Below are positions 17,317 to 28,643 of a stretch of DNA of 64,000 bases, piece by piece. A model generated the notes under the pieces. It saw only the letters and a program-made list of their open reading frames with translations. It did no database searches and was not told the DNA's origin. Both the position numbers and the translations under genes were made by a program. The stretch spans positions 98,921,039 through 98,985,038 of the forward strand of contig CM055816.1 in assembly GCA_029582265.1 (NCBI GenBank), given 5' to 3'. The DNA comes from Zoroaster sp. YZ-2022 (taxonomy: Eukaryota; Echinodermata; Asteroidea; Forcipulatida; Zoroasteridae). Position 1 is the first letter of the stretch. The number at the start of each line of letters is the position of its first letter.

Positions 17317-18504
17317 ATGGGCACTAAGATGGCACCATCATACGCTAATCTGTTTATGTCTGACCTTGAAGACAGATTGCTATCTTCTGCCCCCCACCGT
17401 CCTCTAGTATGGTGGAGATTTATTGACGATATATTCTGCATTTGGTGTGGTGGCCAAGATAGCCTAGGTGAATTCATCAACTACATTAATTCATTCCACG
17501 CCACCATCAAGTTCACTGCTAACTACTCTACCAATAGCGTGAACTTCCTAGACGTCACCATCAACAAATCCCCCCATGGCATCTCGACTGATGTCTATTG
17601 TAAACCCACTGACACTCATCAATACCTGCTTTCTGACAGCTGCCACCCCAAGCACTGCAAAGAGGCCATCGCCTACAGTCAAGCGCTCCGTATAAGACGT
17701 ATCTGTTCCACCGATACCTTATACAGGAAACGGTCGTCTGAACTGAGGCAACACCTTGTATCCCGGGGTCATAGCAAACGCAGGGTCCAACTAGCCATCA
17801 ACAGGGCCCTCTGTACCCCCCGTAGCACCCTCTTGGCTACCCAGGGTAATGACAAGAAAACCCTTCCTAACAGAGTCCCCCTGGTCACGACTTATCACCC
17901 CAGATTACCCAGACTTTCATCTATCGTAAATGATAACATGACTATTTTACACTCCTCCGACAGGTTACGCTCAGCCATCCCTGAGCCCCCTTTGATTGCT
18001 TTCCGTCGCCCCCGTAACCTCGGTGATATATTGGTTCGGGCTAGGCTCCCTAGCACCAACATTGACCTTAACGTCACTGATCAGGGGTGCTCCAAGTGTA
18101 ACCGCTCGAGATGCAAAACCTGTTTGTATCTCAAACCTGCTCAGAAGGTGAAAAGCCACAGTACTGGTCTCACCTACACAATCAGAACTAAATCACAGTG
18201 TGACACACCTAATGTTGTATATGTGATCTCATGTAAAAGATGTGGTATACAATATGTAGGGGAGACAAAGACCAAATTGTGTCTCCGCTTTGCCAACCAT
18301 GTTTCCTCTGTGAAAACTAAAAAACCCTACCCTGTGGCTATCCATTTTAACAACCCTAATCATAGGATTAATGATGTTGAACTCATTGTAATTGAAGCCT
18401 GCACTAGCAATGATACACATCGCAAACTTAGGGAGTCACACTGGATACATCAACTGAAAACATTGCAACCCTATGGCCTAAATATCAACACAGGTATCAA
18501 ATAA
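17317..18504 (+). CDS. Penelope-like reverse transcriptase-GIY-YIG protein, partial
   Basis: 395 residues from the first ATG. Homology continues upstream (about 17255-17316: FTFLDRNFLQVQGTA), so the protein is N-terminally incomplete. It shows GTKMAPSYANLFM, the FIDD catalytic motif (35-38), VNFLDV (77-82), a four-cysteine linker (Cys258, 261, 266, 269), and a GIY-YIG domain with VYVISC (301-306) and QYVGET (312-317). The GIY-YIG domain also has a conserved Arg near 324 and a distal Glu in LRESHW. RT copies the RNA; GIY-YIG nicks the target. The retained frame is free of stops, suggesting recent origin. A full family member would be roughly twice this length. Confidence 0.88.
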   Translation: MGTKMAPSYANLFMSDLEDRLLSSAPHRPLVWWRFIDDIFCIWCGGQDSLGEFINYINSFHATIKFTANYSTNSVNFLDVTINKSPHGISTDVYCKPTDTHQYLLSDSCHPKHCKEAIAYSQALRIRRICSTDTLYRKRSSELRQHLVSRGHSKRRVQLAINRALCTPRSTLLATQGNDKKTLPNRVPLVTTYHPRLPRLSSIVNDNMTILHSSDRLRSAIPEPPLIAFRRPRNLGDILVRARLPSTNIDLNVTDQGCSKCNRSRCKTCLYLKPAQKVKSHSTGLTYTIRTKSQCDTPNVVYVISCKRCGIQYVGETKTKLCLRFANHVSSVKTKKPYPVAIHFNNPNHRINDVELIVIEACTSNDTHRKLRESHWIHQLKTLQPYGLNINTGIK

Positions 18505-18518
18505 CCCAGTTACCTTTA

Positions 18519-18668
18519 CCTATTTCCAGGTATTTGTTGTAACCTTTCATCTTTCAGGTATTTGTTTTAATCTGTATTCTATTTTCAGGTATTTGTTTTA
18601 ACCTGTTACTTTTCAGGTCTTTGTCCCAACCTGTTACTTTTCTAGGTATTTGCTTTAACCTGTTGCCT
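18519..18668 (+). repeat. tandem repeats in the Penelope-like 3' region
   Basis: About five units of 30-40 bp share TTTCAGGTATTTG and TAACCTGTTAC. Just downstream, two about 70-bp units with AGCTTCAC and AAGCTGCCAC(A/C)TCTAC repeat (18805-18920). Confidence 0.65.
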
Positions 18669-19079
18669 TATCTTATCTTGTATACGTTTACATTTTTTCA
18701 AACTGTCTCTCATAGAACTCCCACGCATCAACTCCTCAATTTGTAAGGCTAAAAAAAAAACCTCTTTTGTTGTCCTATCCCTTTGTGTATTGTCCTATGT
18801 TTATGCCAGCTTCACTACAAGCTGCCACCTCTACCTATTGTGTGGCTCAATAATCCCTCTTTTACCGTAGCTTCACCATAAGCTGCCACATCTACTTATT
18901 GAGTGGCTCAATAATTCCCCTTTTGTTCACTTCTGATACTCCTATTGGCTTTTTCTCGACTGATGCTTATCTTTAATTGGTCACTATTTTCCCGCCTTTT
19001 TTGGATCCCGCCCCATGATCCTTTGCTTCCCTTTTCCCTATAAATGGATGAGTTTTTATGTTGTACTTTGTCAAAGCCT

Positions 19080-19112
19080 CTGATGAAGGTCCGGATTGGA
19101 TCGAAAGCTAAG
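19080..19112 (+). ncRNA. hammerhead-like motif at the Penelope-like element 3' end
   Basis: CTGATGA (19080-19086), one extra A, a five-pair stem (GGTCC with GGATC, one G-U) and GAAA (19103-19106) are followed by AGCTA and AGGC. AGGC can pair with GCCT immediately before the core, giving a short stem I. AGCT is self-complementary, as expected if stem III forms in a dimer. Penelope-like elements are known to carry hammerheads; the extra base makes activity uncertain. Confidence 0.45.
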
Positions 19113-19128
19113 GCCACCCTCCCGATTT

Positions 19129-19129
19129 A

Positions 19130-19162
<33 letters not shown>
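19129..19162. repeat. (TA)n tract
   Basis: This tract forms the 3' flank of the Penelope-like element and may include a duplicated target. Confidence 0.85.
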
Positions 19163-19166
<4 letters not shown>

Positions 19167-19269
19167 TTGGTACTTTTTCTTCTCAGTGAAACATATCCAG
19201 AGACAAAAACATAGTTGCAGAGTTCACAGAACCTTAAAACTTCACACATAGTTAGAACTTGTAGTGACG

Positions 19270-19560
19270 TCATAGTGAGGTCATCAGAATTACACTAAAT
19301 CAAAGTTTAATATTTTCAACAAATCATATCTCATGAACCACAAACGATATTTTCACAATCTTTGCACCATGTTATAGATCTTTAATTATGTGATTTTTCG
19401 TACACAGACGTGACCCCAATCCGACCTCTCCTTCTTGAAACCGGAAGTTGAATATTTCAAAAAATCATATCTCATGAACCACAGAAGATATTTTCACAAT
19501 CTTTGCATCATCTTAAAGACCTTGAACTATGTCACATTTCGTACACAAGATGCATATACA
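19270..19560. repeat. about 130-bp satellite units, CCGGAAG family
   Basis: Two units share ATCATATCTCATGAACCACA, ATATTTTCACAATCTTTGCA and a CCGGAAGT end. The same family occurs inverted at 33310-33625, and a related family is at 26455-27272. No coding potential. Confidence 0.7.
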
Positions 19561-19878
19561 GTGTGTGCATATGCCTTGTAAACACATTCACTGTTACACT
19601 GCAGTATCTATTTAGAATATAATACCTTCGTTTCAACACAGTTTACGGTAATTTCACTGTTGTCCTTTATTTCAAGCTGTCATTTTTGTACACAGTTTTG
19701 GAATGGTTAACGCGTGTTCTAAATCTAAGTGTGAGTTCTAAAAGATCGTTTATTGGCATTTATGACTTCAATTACCTCATCGTGAAATATGATGTTTCGC
19801 ATCTTTTCGCGATTGATGCAATCAAATTAATGATGCGCAGAAGATTTTTTAAGAATTGATTTGTTATTGTTACTTTCA

Positions 19879-20378
19879 NNNNNNNNNNNNNNNNNNNNNN
19901 NNNNNNNNNNNNNNNNNNNNNNNNNNNNNNNNNNNNNNNNNNNNNNNNNNNNNNNNNNNNNNNNNNNNNNNNNNNNNNNNNNNNNNNNNNNNNNNNNNNN
20001 NNNNNNNNNNNNNNNNNNNNNNNNNNNNNNNNNNNNNNNNNNNNNNNNNNNNNNNNNNNNNNNNNNNNNNNNNNNNNNNNNNNNNNNNNNNNNNNNNNNN
20101 NNNNNNNNNNNNNNNNNNNNNNNNNNNNNNNNNNNNNNNNNNNNNNNNNNNNNNNNNNNNNNNNNNNNNNNNNNNNNNNNNNNNNNNNNNNNNNNNNNNN
20201 NNNNNNNNNNNNNNNNNNNNNNNNNNNNNNNNNNNNNNNNNNNNNNNNNNNNNNNNNNNNNNNNNNNNNNNNNNNNNNNNNNNNNNNNNNNNNNNNNNNN
20301 NNNNNNNNNNNNNNNNNNNNNNNNNNNNNNNNNNNNNNNNNNNNNNNNNNNNNNNNNNNNNNNNNNNNNNNNNNNNNN
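19879..20378. other. assembly gap, 500 N
   Basis: Exactly 500 unknown bases. The left side is not Ngaro sequence, while the right side starts inside gag of the second Ngaro copy. The gap therefore hides either a truncation point or the whole 3' half of that copy. Confidence 1.
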
Positions 20379-21171
20379 AAAAATCCACGAATTCCCCGTC
20401 CCAAATCTTTTGTTTGATTAGCGCAGGGACTGCAAAACCTAATGCACCCCCCCTTTTTGCGAAACTGGCAACTGCATTGGGCTGACCAATTTGGGCAGGT
20501 AGCCCCAAACTGACCATAACTGGCTGTTGGCTAGTATGCCCGCTGCACATGCCGTTCGCTTGGGACGACAAAGGCAAACTAACGTTAGGCCTCACATTAA
20601 CCCTTTCAATACCAACAGATATTTGTCACTAATGCATTGGTTACCACACTGTTGTCAGTGAAATGACTCTCTTGTTTACCAGAGGTATTTTTACTAAGTT
20701 TGTGTGTTTAGCGCCCTCGCATGACAATGGATTGAAAGGCAGTTATTAGTCTTTCAGGTGATATGAAATACTGTATGGGCAGGGTCACAGAAGAGTACTT
20801 TTACAAGCAACTTAGAGGCAACTAATGGTACTGCAGGCTAACAAAATGCTCGGGATGCACATTTTTCTGACAGTGTAAAAACATTACAATGAAAAAGAAG
20901 CGAATATATAAATGTTAGTATTTTATTGTCTTGCAGATTGCCTGGAACTGATTGCCTGTGCATTGACTCATGTGACACTGCCTCTTTCAATGTCCATTAA
21001 AAGAAGTGTACAATAACAGATAAATAGTACAATTATCATGGCCAATATATGAAATCAGTAATAATATATGCACATATAAGAGCTGTCAAATCACTTCAAG
21101 TTGGATGGAGTTACAAGTGCACGTAATCTCTCCTTTCCTTACCCCTCTTCAATGTTGAGTTGGGTTTGCGG

Positions 21172-21905
21172 TGCGTCCAACATTGTAGAGGGGGAGGGGG
21201 GCAGAGATTGCAAGGGAATGAACTTGAATCATTGGCTGTGAAATTTCGAAGCATATGGCACTACACACATTGGCTTATTACAATGTTTACATATCATACG
21301 AGTTTGTGTTCTCTTAAACTTTGTACAGCTGTGCTTCTCCCGACGTTTCTCGTAAAGGTCTGGCCGATAAAGTTGTTACTGCGTTTGAAACATGTGGCAT
21401 CGCACGGGTACATGTACTTCAATGGGCGTGTTCTCAAGAATTTCACACCGATTGCGGGCTGCATCATCACACGTCGTTGAAACTTGACAGAACTCAGCGG
21501 TGGTTAAAGGTCTGCGTAATTATTTCTAGCTCACCACAACTATTACAGTGCATGGAAATATGTCACTAAAACTGATCAAGCGAACAAACCGTCCCAGGCC
21601 CAACCAGAATTAACCATCTGATCGTTTGCACCCCTCACTAATGTTGCATCTAAGGCTGTTGTCCAGGCCACTCACACATGGGTAAATTCAGGGCTGTTAA
21701 TGGAGGGCGAGTTGGCTTGCAGTGTTTACATATCATACGAGTGCGTCCAACATTGAAGAGGGGGAGGTGGAGGGAGGGCAGAGATTGCAAGGGGAATGAA
21801 CTTGAATCATTGGCTGTGAAATTTCTCGAAGCATGGCACTACACACATTGGCTTATGACAATGTTTACATATCATAACGAGTTTGTCTTCTCTTAAACTT
21901 TGTAC
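21172..21905. repeat. about 165-bp direct duplication inside piggyBac
   Basis: 21172-21330 and 21743-21905 share GTGCGTCCAACATTG, a GA-rich patch, CAGAGATTGCAAGG, GGCTGTGAAATTTC and TCTTAAACTTTGTA in the same order with a few small indels. The span between them is unique. It lies in the non-coding 3' part of the transposon. Confidence 0.75.
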
Positions 21906-22249
21906 TGCATACAACACAGTTCCGTTTCTTGCGACTGCGTCCAGGAAAGTGTGGATGTTGACTTGAAGGCCTGAACTCGCGAGTTGATTTGCATGCTGTG
22001 CTGGGTTATACTTCCAGGTGGAAAGGAGACCTCTATCACCTTCACCCGGAATTCCAAACCCGACAAGCGACTGTTTGTAGGATGCTATTGTAGACGATAG
22101 TAGCATTCAATAAACAAATGTCTAGCATGGTGACGAATAATCTTTCCACCATTTTAGTGTTCGGTGATTGTGCGCATAATCATTTGCATAATTACCTGCT
22201 AGATCACACCCTCCCATGTATTTATTATAATCATTGACTATGGATGGTT

Positions 22250-23457
22250 TTTTTGCTCACGATATCCAGTCGAACTCTTCCTGCTGCGAATCTGTTTTGT
22301 GGTGACACTGCAATCACCATAGTTTGTCAGGAGAGTGACACGCTTCGTATCCTGCCATACGACGGCTAGTTGGCCTGCTTTTGATAAAACTGGGGATCAG
22401 CATCTCTTGTCATGTGGTGTTTTTTGGGGTTTGCAAAATCTGAATGCCTCGTGTGGTGTATCGCACAGTTCCACAAGCTCCAAATCCTAGCTGTGACAAC
22501 TTGATACCAGAGCCGGACTATTGAACCAATTATCCATATAGATGCAATGTCCCTTATGTTCTAGTCCTTTCAGTAGATTCAAGACTATTTTGCCTTGTGC
22601 GGAAGATTGGGTGGATGGTGCGTTGCAGCATAAGCAATGGTGGTTTTACTTGGTGGCGACATGGGTTGAGACCCCGTGAACAAGCTCCATGCACAAGTGT
22701 ACCCGGTTTCCGACTCGTTCAAAGAAAAAGTATTTCAATCCCCATTTGGCAGCTTTTCGTGGCATGTACTGTTTGAAGCCGATTCGTCCATTGAATTTTA
22801 CCATAGTCTCGTCCGGTGAGAGGTTTCTTCCAGGCTTATAGATCCGAAGAAAGGATGGCAGTACAATGTCCAGTAGAGGGCGAACTTTGAAAAGTTTGTC
22901 AGGGGGATTTGTCTTCAGCTTGGTTGTTGGCGAGGTGCAAAATCGAAGGATTGCCGTGAATCTATTACGAGCCATGGTCGACGAATACAGGGACTTCGCA
23001 GGACCTTCGGACGTGGACCAATGCATGCTGTATCGGGGTCTTTTGTTGATGCCTATGGATAGAAGTAATGCGACGAAAGCCATCATTTCGGGAACATTTG
23101 TCGTGAGTCCAAGCACCAGGCGGATTGGCTGTGTCTGCAGACAAAGTTTGGGCTGCATAACGATTGGTCTCTCTTCTACCATCAATTCCCATACTGCTTG
23201 ACAAATGTACAGTTGCAAGATTTGGAGGGGTGAGAACTTACTGTAATCTTGAGTACAACCGTGTGTTCTGTAAATTGCACGGGCGGTCGCTTACGCTTAT
23301 AGTCCGGGGCACTTGCTGCACGCCATCCAGACCGGAAATTCTGCTTTTCCGATGAAGATGATGAGGTTGGATGCTCCTCATCACTGTCTTCCGACGTAGG
23401 TGGGGAAGATTCGTCTGAGGACATGTCAGACCCGCTATCAGCAAAGATTTCTTCCAA
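22250..23457 (-). pseudogene. piggyBac transposase, decayed
   Basis: An acidic, Ser-rich start (DSGSDMSSDESSPP, from about 23445) is followed, after a frame change near 23200, by the catalytic domain. LSPDETMVKFNGRIGF holds the first catalytic Asp, and YMPRKAAKWGLKYFF follows it. After the stop at 22646 the similarity continues in broken frames, with a MDNWFNSPAL block (second Asp, about 22530) and a VVWQDTKRVTLLT block (about 22340). The third Asp and the C-terminal Cys-rich region are not clear. At least one frameshift and two stops make it inactive. Confidence 0.8.
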
Positions 23458-25125
23458 AATATGTTATCTCTCATCGTCGTCCATGTCTGATCGTGAAGGG
23501 ACGCGTTGTGGTAACTATTTAAACCCACGCGCGCGTGCCTTTTGTAACCGCACTGCCAAAAGAGGGCGCTGTTGACATAGTGATTACCACCAAGATGGCC
23601 ATAGTGCCATTTGGCACTGCGGGGACCAAGGGACCTGCACTTTTGTGTGCAAAAAATACTCCATGGTATCCAACTGGAATGTAACTTTGAGCCAATTTGG
23701 CACAATGGGATTGAAAGGGTTAACGTCAGGCCCAGAAAGTGAACCCAAATTAACGCAATCCCCAGTAGGGCTAGGCCTAACGTTAACCCCGTTAGAATGA
23801 ACATCAACCTGATCAATAACGTTAGGCCTAACAAAAACAGAGTTGTCATAATTAACGTTAACGTTAGAGCAACTTGACTCACCACCCGCTGAGTCGGAGC
23901 TAACAATAGTAGGCCTAGGCCCACTAGAGCCAGCCCCAGCTGCAGGCATCCCTGGCGAAGCCATCCCACTCGCCGCCATGGTGGTTGTAACGGGGCTTGC
24001 AGCACCGACGTTAACGTTAGTTGCACTCGTCGTAGGTGCCTCCGTACGAGTTGGCGATGCAACGTTAGGCCGAGACCGTGGCCGCTTCCTCGGCGGGGGC
24101 TGAGCGCTCTCCGCAAGGCGTGCTGGCGGTCGAATCGCACGCTTCGAGCGTGGCATGATCCACACGTACAGTTAGGCTTCAGCCTATTTAAAGTTCGCGA
24201 ACGCAGACAGTGAGTCGAACAACTGATGACAATTAAAACGTCCCACGAAGAAAAGTTCCCGCCAAAGCTGAATAAACACAGTTCAACGAAAGACGACAAT
24301 AAGAAAAAGTTCCCTTGGTCCAAGTAAGCGAGCTGAAACAATGAATCGATGGGTGACGACAAAATATAAAAGTTCCCACCAAAGTGCGCCGGAAAAAGGT
24401 TCGACGGGTGACGACGCTAATAAAATAGCCTCCTCCAAAGTCAGCTGAACTGGTTCACGGAGACACGGATGACACGATAAGAAAAAATGTCCCTCCAAAC
24501 TGAAGAACGATGACGGCGACGACGATGTACCACGCTTTCTTTACACCAACCTCCAAACAGCCAAATAAGAACACTAAAATTGTGTTCGAAAGTCGACAAC
24601 GAAAATCTCCGAAGCAGTAATTAACCCCGACGATCAGGTATAGCATAAACTTCCTTCTGAAAAGTGTTATCAACAAAGGTGATCAATTTGCCAGAGCAAA
24701 TTGTTGAAAAGTGTTATCAAATAAAAGCTGTGACAAAGTGACGCTTAACCAAAAGTCTTCCCGCCAACACAAAGTTACCGATCCCCAGAAGTTCACTGTA
24801 AACCAATCAGAAACAACCTGCCTGCCAGCCCTGCGCTGATTGGTTGCCGACCCACACAGTGGATCCCAAACCCCAGTATAAAAGGCTTGACAAGCACAAC
24901 AAAACCCATAACACAAAAGCACACACTACTGCCAACAACGAGCGTGAACAGAGCTCCAGCTTGTATGCATCGCATGAAACATATGCCCACACTGTACGCG
25001 TGTATAACACACGTAGGCAAATACACAAGCTGTACATGGCAGCAACAAGAATGCACTGCACCATCAAAATTGCAATGGAGTGCTAAGTATAAAGCATTTT
25101 GATCATTATTTGATCAAATGAAATA

Positions 25126-25671
25126 GTACAAAATTGCAACGAAGTGTTCGATGAAAACGAACACAGGGGTTTCGGCTACATGTATATTGATAATTATTGG
25201 GACACTGAGTTCTTTGTTTAGTATTTACGATTATATATGAACTTAAAACGCATGAACTGTAATCATTGTACACACAAATTTCATTGTTTGTCCCACAGAC
25301 ATTTAAGACAATTTGTATGTGGATAAATGCAAAAGATGTAACGAATCAAGTTAATGCCCTTCCATTAAATGTATGCAACGATTCTCAAATGATTCAAACA
25401 TACGAAACGAAGAACATCGTATTGTAGAATCAATTCCATGTGTACAAACCCTGTAGCTTGCACTATATACAAACACTACGTCGTCACGTAATCATACCAC
25501 AACGTGTACAGTCCCTATGGAAATGTCCCTTTCTGCAAAACCACCACCGACAAGAGTCAACAGAATGTGCACTATTTTTATTGCTATCGTGATAAAGGGT
25601 GAGAAAGGATGATCCCACATTCTACCCATAGTTGGTAAATAAAATTTCGAAGTTTATATTGACTACATCAT
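25126..25671. other. non-coding, no gene recognised
   Basis: No domain, element end or splice structure is recognisable. A short GTGTTCG...CGAACAC inverted repeat lies at 25144-25164. Confidence 0.5.
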
Positions 25672-26310
25672 AATCTTCGCAGATTAGACAAAAAATATTT
25701 ACTGACGTCATGATGACGTAATTGTTTTAGAAACTAAGTCACATTATGGGCTTTCACATGGTGCATGTTTTGTATAAATTTATGCAAAACTGCTAAGTAC
25801 GACAACTCGTGGGTCGAGTTTTGTTTAGGTTGAGTTTTCACAAGGGTCAAGATGTCTTAATCCCCCGCAGGGTCACACTATTTGTTTAGGTCGACTGATC
25901 CGTTCTCGCCAATCTATACATCCCGCAGATTAGACTAAAATGTTGATAAAATTACTGACGTAATGATGAGGTAATTGGTTCTACAAACTGAGTCACATTA
26001 CGAGCTTTCATGCTGCATGTATTGTATGTGAAAATGCGAAGTATGACAACTCGTGGGTTGTGTTTTGCGTAGGTCGAGTTGTCACAAGGCTCGAATGCTG
26101 TCGTGGATCCTAGTTGTTCGTGTCGAGTTGTCACGAGGGTCAAGACGTCTTAACCCCCCGCAGCGTCACACTAAAATGTGATAACAATGATATTTACTGA
26201 CGTTATGATGACGTACTTTGTTTTAGACACTAATTCACGTCACAGGCTTTCATATGGTGCATGTTTTGTATTGATGTGACGATGCTTAGTATGACATCAT
26301 CCATCGACAA
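25672..26310. repeat. tandem repeat, about 245-bp unit, three copies
   Basis: Units start near 25672, 25922 and 26158. Each has CGCAGATTAGAC or a variant, TTTACTGACGT(C/A/T)ATGATGA, GTCAC(A)TTA, a GGTGCATGTTTTGTAT block and, in the first two, a GACAACTCGTGGGT block. The third is shorter. Divergence between copies is moderate. Confidence 0.7.
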
Positions 26311-26454
26311 CTTTCACGTGTTAAACCTATGGGGTTTTGGCAGAAACAAGAAGAAAACTAGAATCCAGTGTTTGTGATATTACAAACACATAGGTGTTCG
26401 AGTTTTGTCAGGGCAGTGATGATGACGTCATAATGTTTTTAAAGCAACTTTGCA

Positions 26455-27272
26455 TCATTATTTTTTTTAATATTAAACTTGACTCGGTTTAGACAGGAAG
26501 TAAAGGTCAAATTGGGGTCATGTTTTTGTAAACATTTTTGACAATTAACAATCTGTACAATAGTGCAAAAACTGTGAATTTACCTCTTGTGGTTGCTGAG
26601 ATATGATTTTTTTTTAAATATTAAACTTTGACTTCCGGTTTGGACAGGAAGTAAGGTCAAATTGGGTCACCCTTGTGTAAATATTTTTCGACAATTAACA
26701 GTCTACAATGGTGCAAAATGTCAATTTACCTCCTGTGGTTGTTGAGATATGATTTTCTAAAATATTAAACTTTGACTTCCGGTTTGGACAGGAAGTAAGG
26801 TCAAATTGGGGTCACCTTTTTGTAAATATTTTTTGACAATTAACGATCTGTACAATGGTACAACAATTGTGAATTTACCTCTTGTGGTTTTTGAGATGTG
26901 TTTTTGTTTAAATATTAAACTTTGACTTCCGGTTTGGATAGGAAGTAAGGTCAAATTGGGGTCACCTTTTTGTAAAATTGTTTTGACAAATAACGATCTG
27001 TACAATGGTGTAAAGATTGTGAATTTACCTCTTGTGGAAGATTTTGTTTTAAATATTAAACTTTGACTTCCGGTTTAGACAGGAAGTAAAGGTCAAATTG
27101 GGGTCACCTTTCTGTAAAATTGTTTTGACAATTAACAATCTGTACAATGGTACAAACATTTTGAATTTACCTCTTGTGGTTGTTGAGATATGATTTTTTT
27201 AAATATTAAACTTTGACTTCCGGTTTGGACAGGAAGTAAGGTCAAATTGGGGGTCACTTTTTTGTAAATATT
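26455..27272. repeat. about 145-bp satellite array, roughly six units
   Basis: Each unit has TTAAACTTTGACTTCCGG, GACAGGAAGTAAGGTCAAAT, GGGGTCACC, TTGACAATTAACGATCTGTA and GAATTTACCTCTTGTGG. The array is interrupted at 27273 by an insertion and resumes at 28644-28785. Open minus-strand frames here (26757-27005, 27199-27447) are just the repeat read in one frame. Confidence 0.85.
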
Positions 27273-28643
27273 GTAGGTCCCGCCCCGGAGGGGTGGGTTG
27301 ATTCTGATAAAAGGAGCAAAAAGGAGAACACATCAGTATTTGTTGACTGGAGGATGTGGAAACGATGTTTATTGTTTCACTGCTCACATAAGAATGACTT
27401 GCGGCAATGATGCAATCACTCATTGATTGCATTAACACAATTAACAATAAAACTCAACTTAAATCAATCAACTTTACAATTAAATTTAAAAAGGCATTTG
27501 ATCAATAATATCACTAAATAATCAAATCAACTTAATTTCTACCTCCATGGTTTAACTTACTTAAATGACCAAACCAAATTCTGCAATGAGTAAACATTCA
27601 CTTGGCTAGTACAAGTCTAATCTAGAGGATTAAGTCATTGTTTATCTCATGACAACTCTCTGGCCAAGTCATCACTAATCCACAGCAGGACCTTTCCTGT
27701 GCCATGTACTAAAGTATAGGTATCCATAACCACTTGTCCGCATCTCATTATAAAATGGTCAAACTGTACCAAGTTTTATAAGAATTTAGCTTAAGTGCAG
27801 TGGCTATGGGGAACAATTAATTCACATTACCCATAGTTCAGAATGAGTGGAAAAGTTACTAATTTATACCTTCTTGCGTATTCTATGATCAGATGAATTA
27901 AATGTTTGAGTAACTACTCACAACATAATCTATCTGCATCTTCTAGAATAAAACCTATTTCCAAACTTCTTTCTTGAACAAAATCAGCACAAACCCCTAG
28001 AAAAACCTAACACTTCCTTCTAAAAACTAAATCTGTAAACTGTATTTAAAGTCTTCACTTCTCCTGTTTCAAGTGAAACAAAGACTGAGAAGTTTCAAAG
28101 AAACAAAATAAAAATTCTACAATGTTAACTTGCTCAGCTTTCTGATTTCAAGCTAAATGGGAAAGCATGAATTTAAAGTAGAAAGAAACACTTGTCTCTT
28201 TTAAATACAATCAAATATAATAATATTCCTAATAAAACAATGCCAATCAAATACAATGGAGTCTGAAATGTGAGATAAATAAATGAAATGAACATACCTG
28301 ATAAAAGGAGCAAAAAGGAGAACACATCAGTATTTGTTGACTGGAGGATGTGGAAACGATGTTTATTGTTTCACTGCATGCTCACATAAGAATGACAGCA
28401 ATGAAACCTACTGGGATAAGGTTGCATTTCCTACTGGGTGCCTTAACCAATCAGAAGGAAGTGACCATGGCAACTGGTTCACACCCAAACCAATCAGCTG
28501 TGTGGGCTACCAGGAGTGCCACATGGACATTCTTGGAGGATTGCCACATGTACACTCTTGGACCTTGGAAATGGGAACTTGTATTTTTTTAGGGGGGTGG
28601 TATTTACTAACTCCTTTTGAGAGGTCTCTGGGAGGGGCACTAC
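27273..28643. mobile_element. 1.37-kb unclassified element inserted in the satellite
   Basis: AATATT is duplicated on both sides (27267-27272 and 28644-28649), whereas intact satellite units have it once. The ends GTAGGTCCCGCC and, inverted, GTAGTGCCCCTCC are imperfect terminal repeats. An about 85-bp internal direct repeat (27298-27385 and 28299-28385) begins GATAAAAGGAGCAAAAAGGA. No coding region is convincing; the frame at 28334-28672 is not domain-like. The superfamily is unknown. Confidence 0.65.

Larger units (their letters stand above)
17119..19128 (+). mobile_element. 5'-truncated Penelope-like element with GIY-YIG endonuclease
   Basis: The sequence runs from the (TA)n tract through a partial RT-GIY-YIG gene to a repetitive 3' region and a hammerhead-like tail (19080-19112), then into another (TA)n tract. 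Reverse transcriptase motifs before the FTFLDRNFLQ region are missing, so the element is truncated at its 5' end. Insertion into TA-rich DNA is typical of the group. Confidence 0.85.
20601..23719 (-). mobile_element. piggyBac-type DNA transposon, 3.1 kb
   Basis: The ends CCCTTTCAATACCA (20601-20614) and, inverted at 23706-23719, CCCTTTCAATCCCA match at 13 of 14 positions. TTAA flanks both sides (20597-20600 and 23720-23723). The intact Ngaro copy has a single TTAA at the same place, so the empty site is known. A decayed transposase on the minus strand confirms the superfamily. Confidence 0.93.
20379..24156 (-). pseudogene. gag of the second Ngaro copy, split by piggyBac
   Basis: The ATG at 24156 opens the same basic N-terminus as the intact gag. 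The frame is interrupted at the TTAA (23720-23723) and resumes at 20600 on the far side of the insertion, until the assembly gap. The zinc-finger region is not visible. It cannot make a normal Gag unless the insertion is removed. Confidence 0.85.
20379..25125 (-). mobile_element. second Ngaro copy, interrupted and incomplete
   Basis: It matches 10557-12197 of the first copy: A1 (about 24702-25125), leader (24157-24701), gag start (23724-24156) and gag middle (20379-20600). The two gag pieces are separated by a piggyBac element. RT, recombinase and B repeats are absent or lie in the gap. It differs from copy 1 by small changes, including a 6-base deletion in gag and a short deletion at the A edge. 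Confidence 0.85.

Noticed and set aside
23238..24362. 374-residue minus-strand frame across Ngaro leader, gag and piggyBac
   Set aside because: It reads three unrelated segments in wrong frames across a transposon border.
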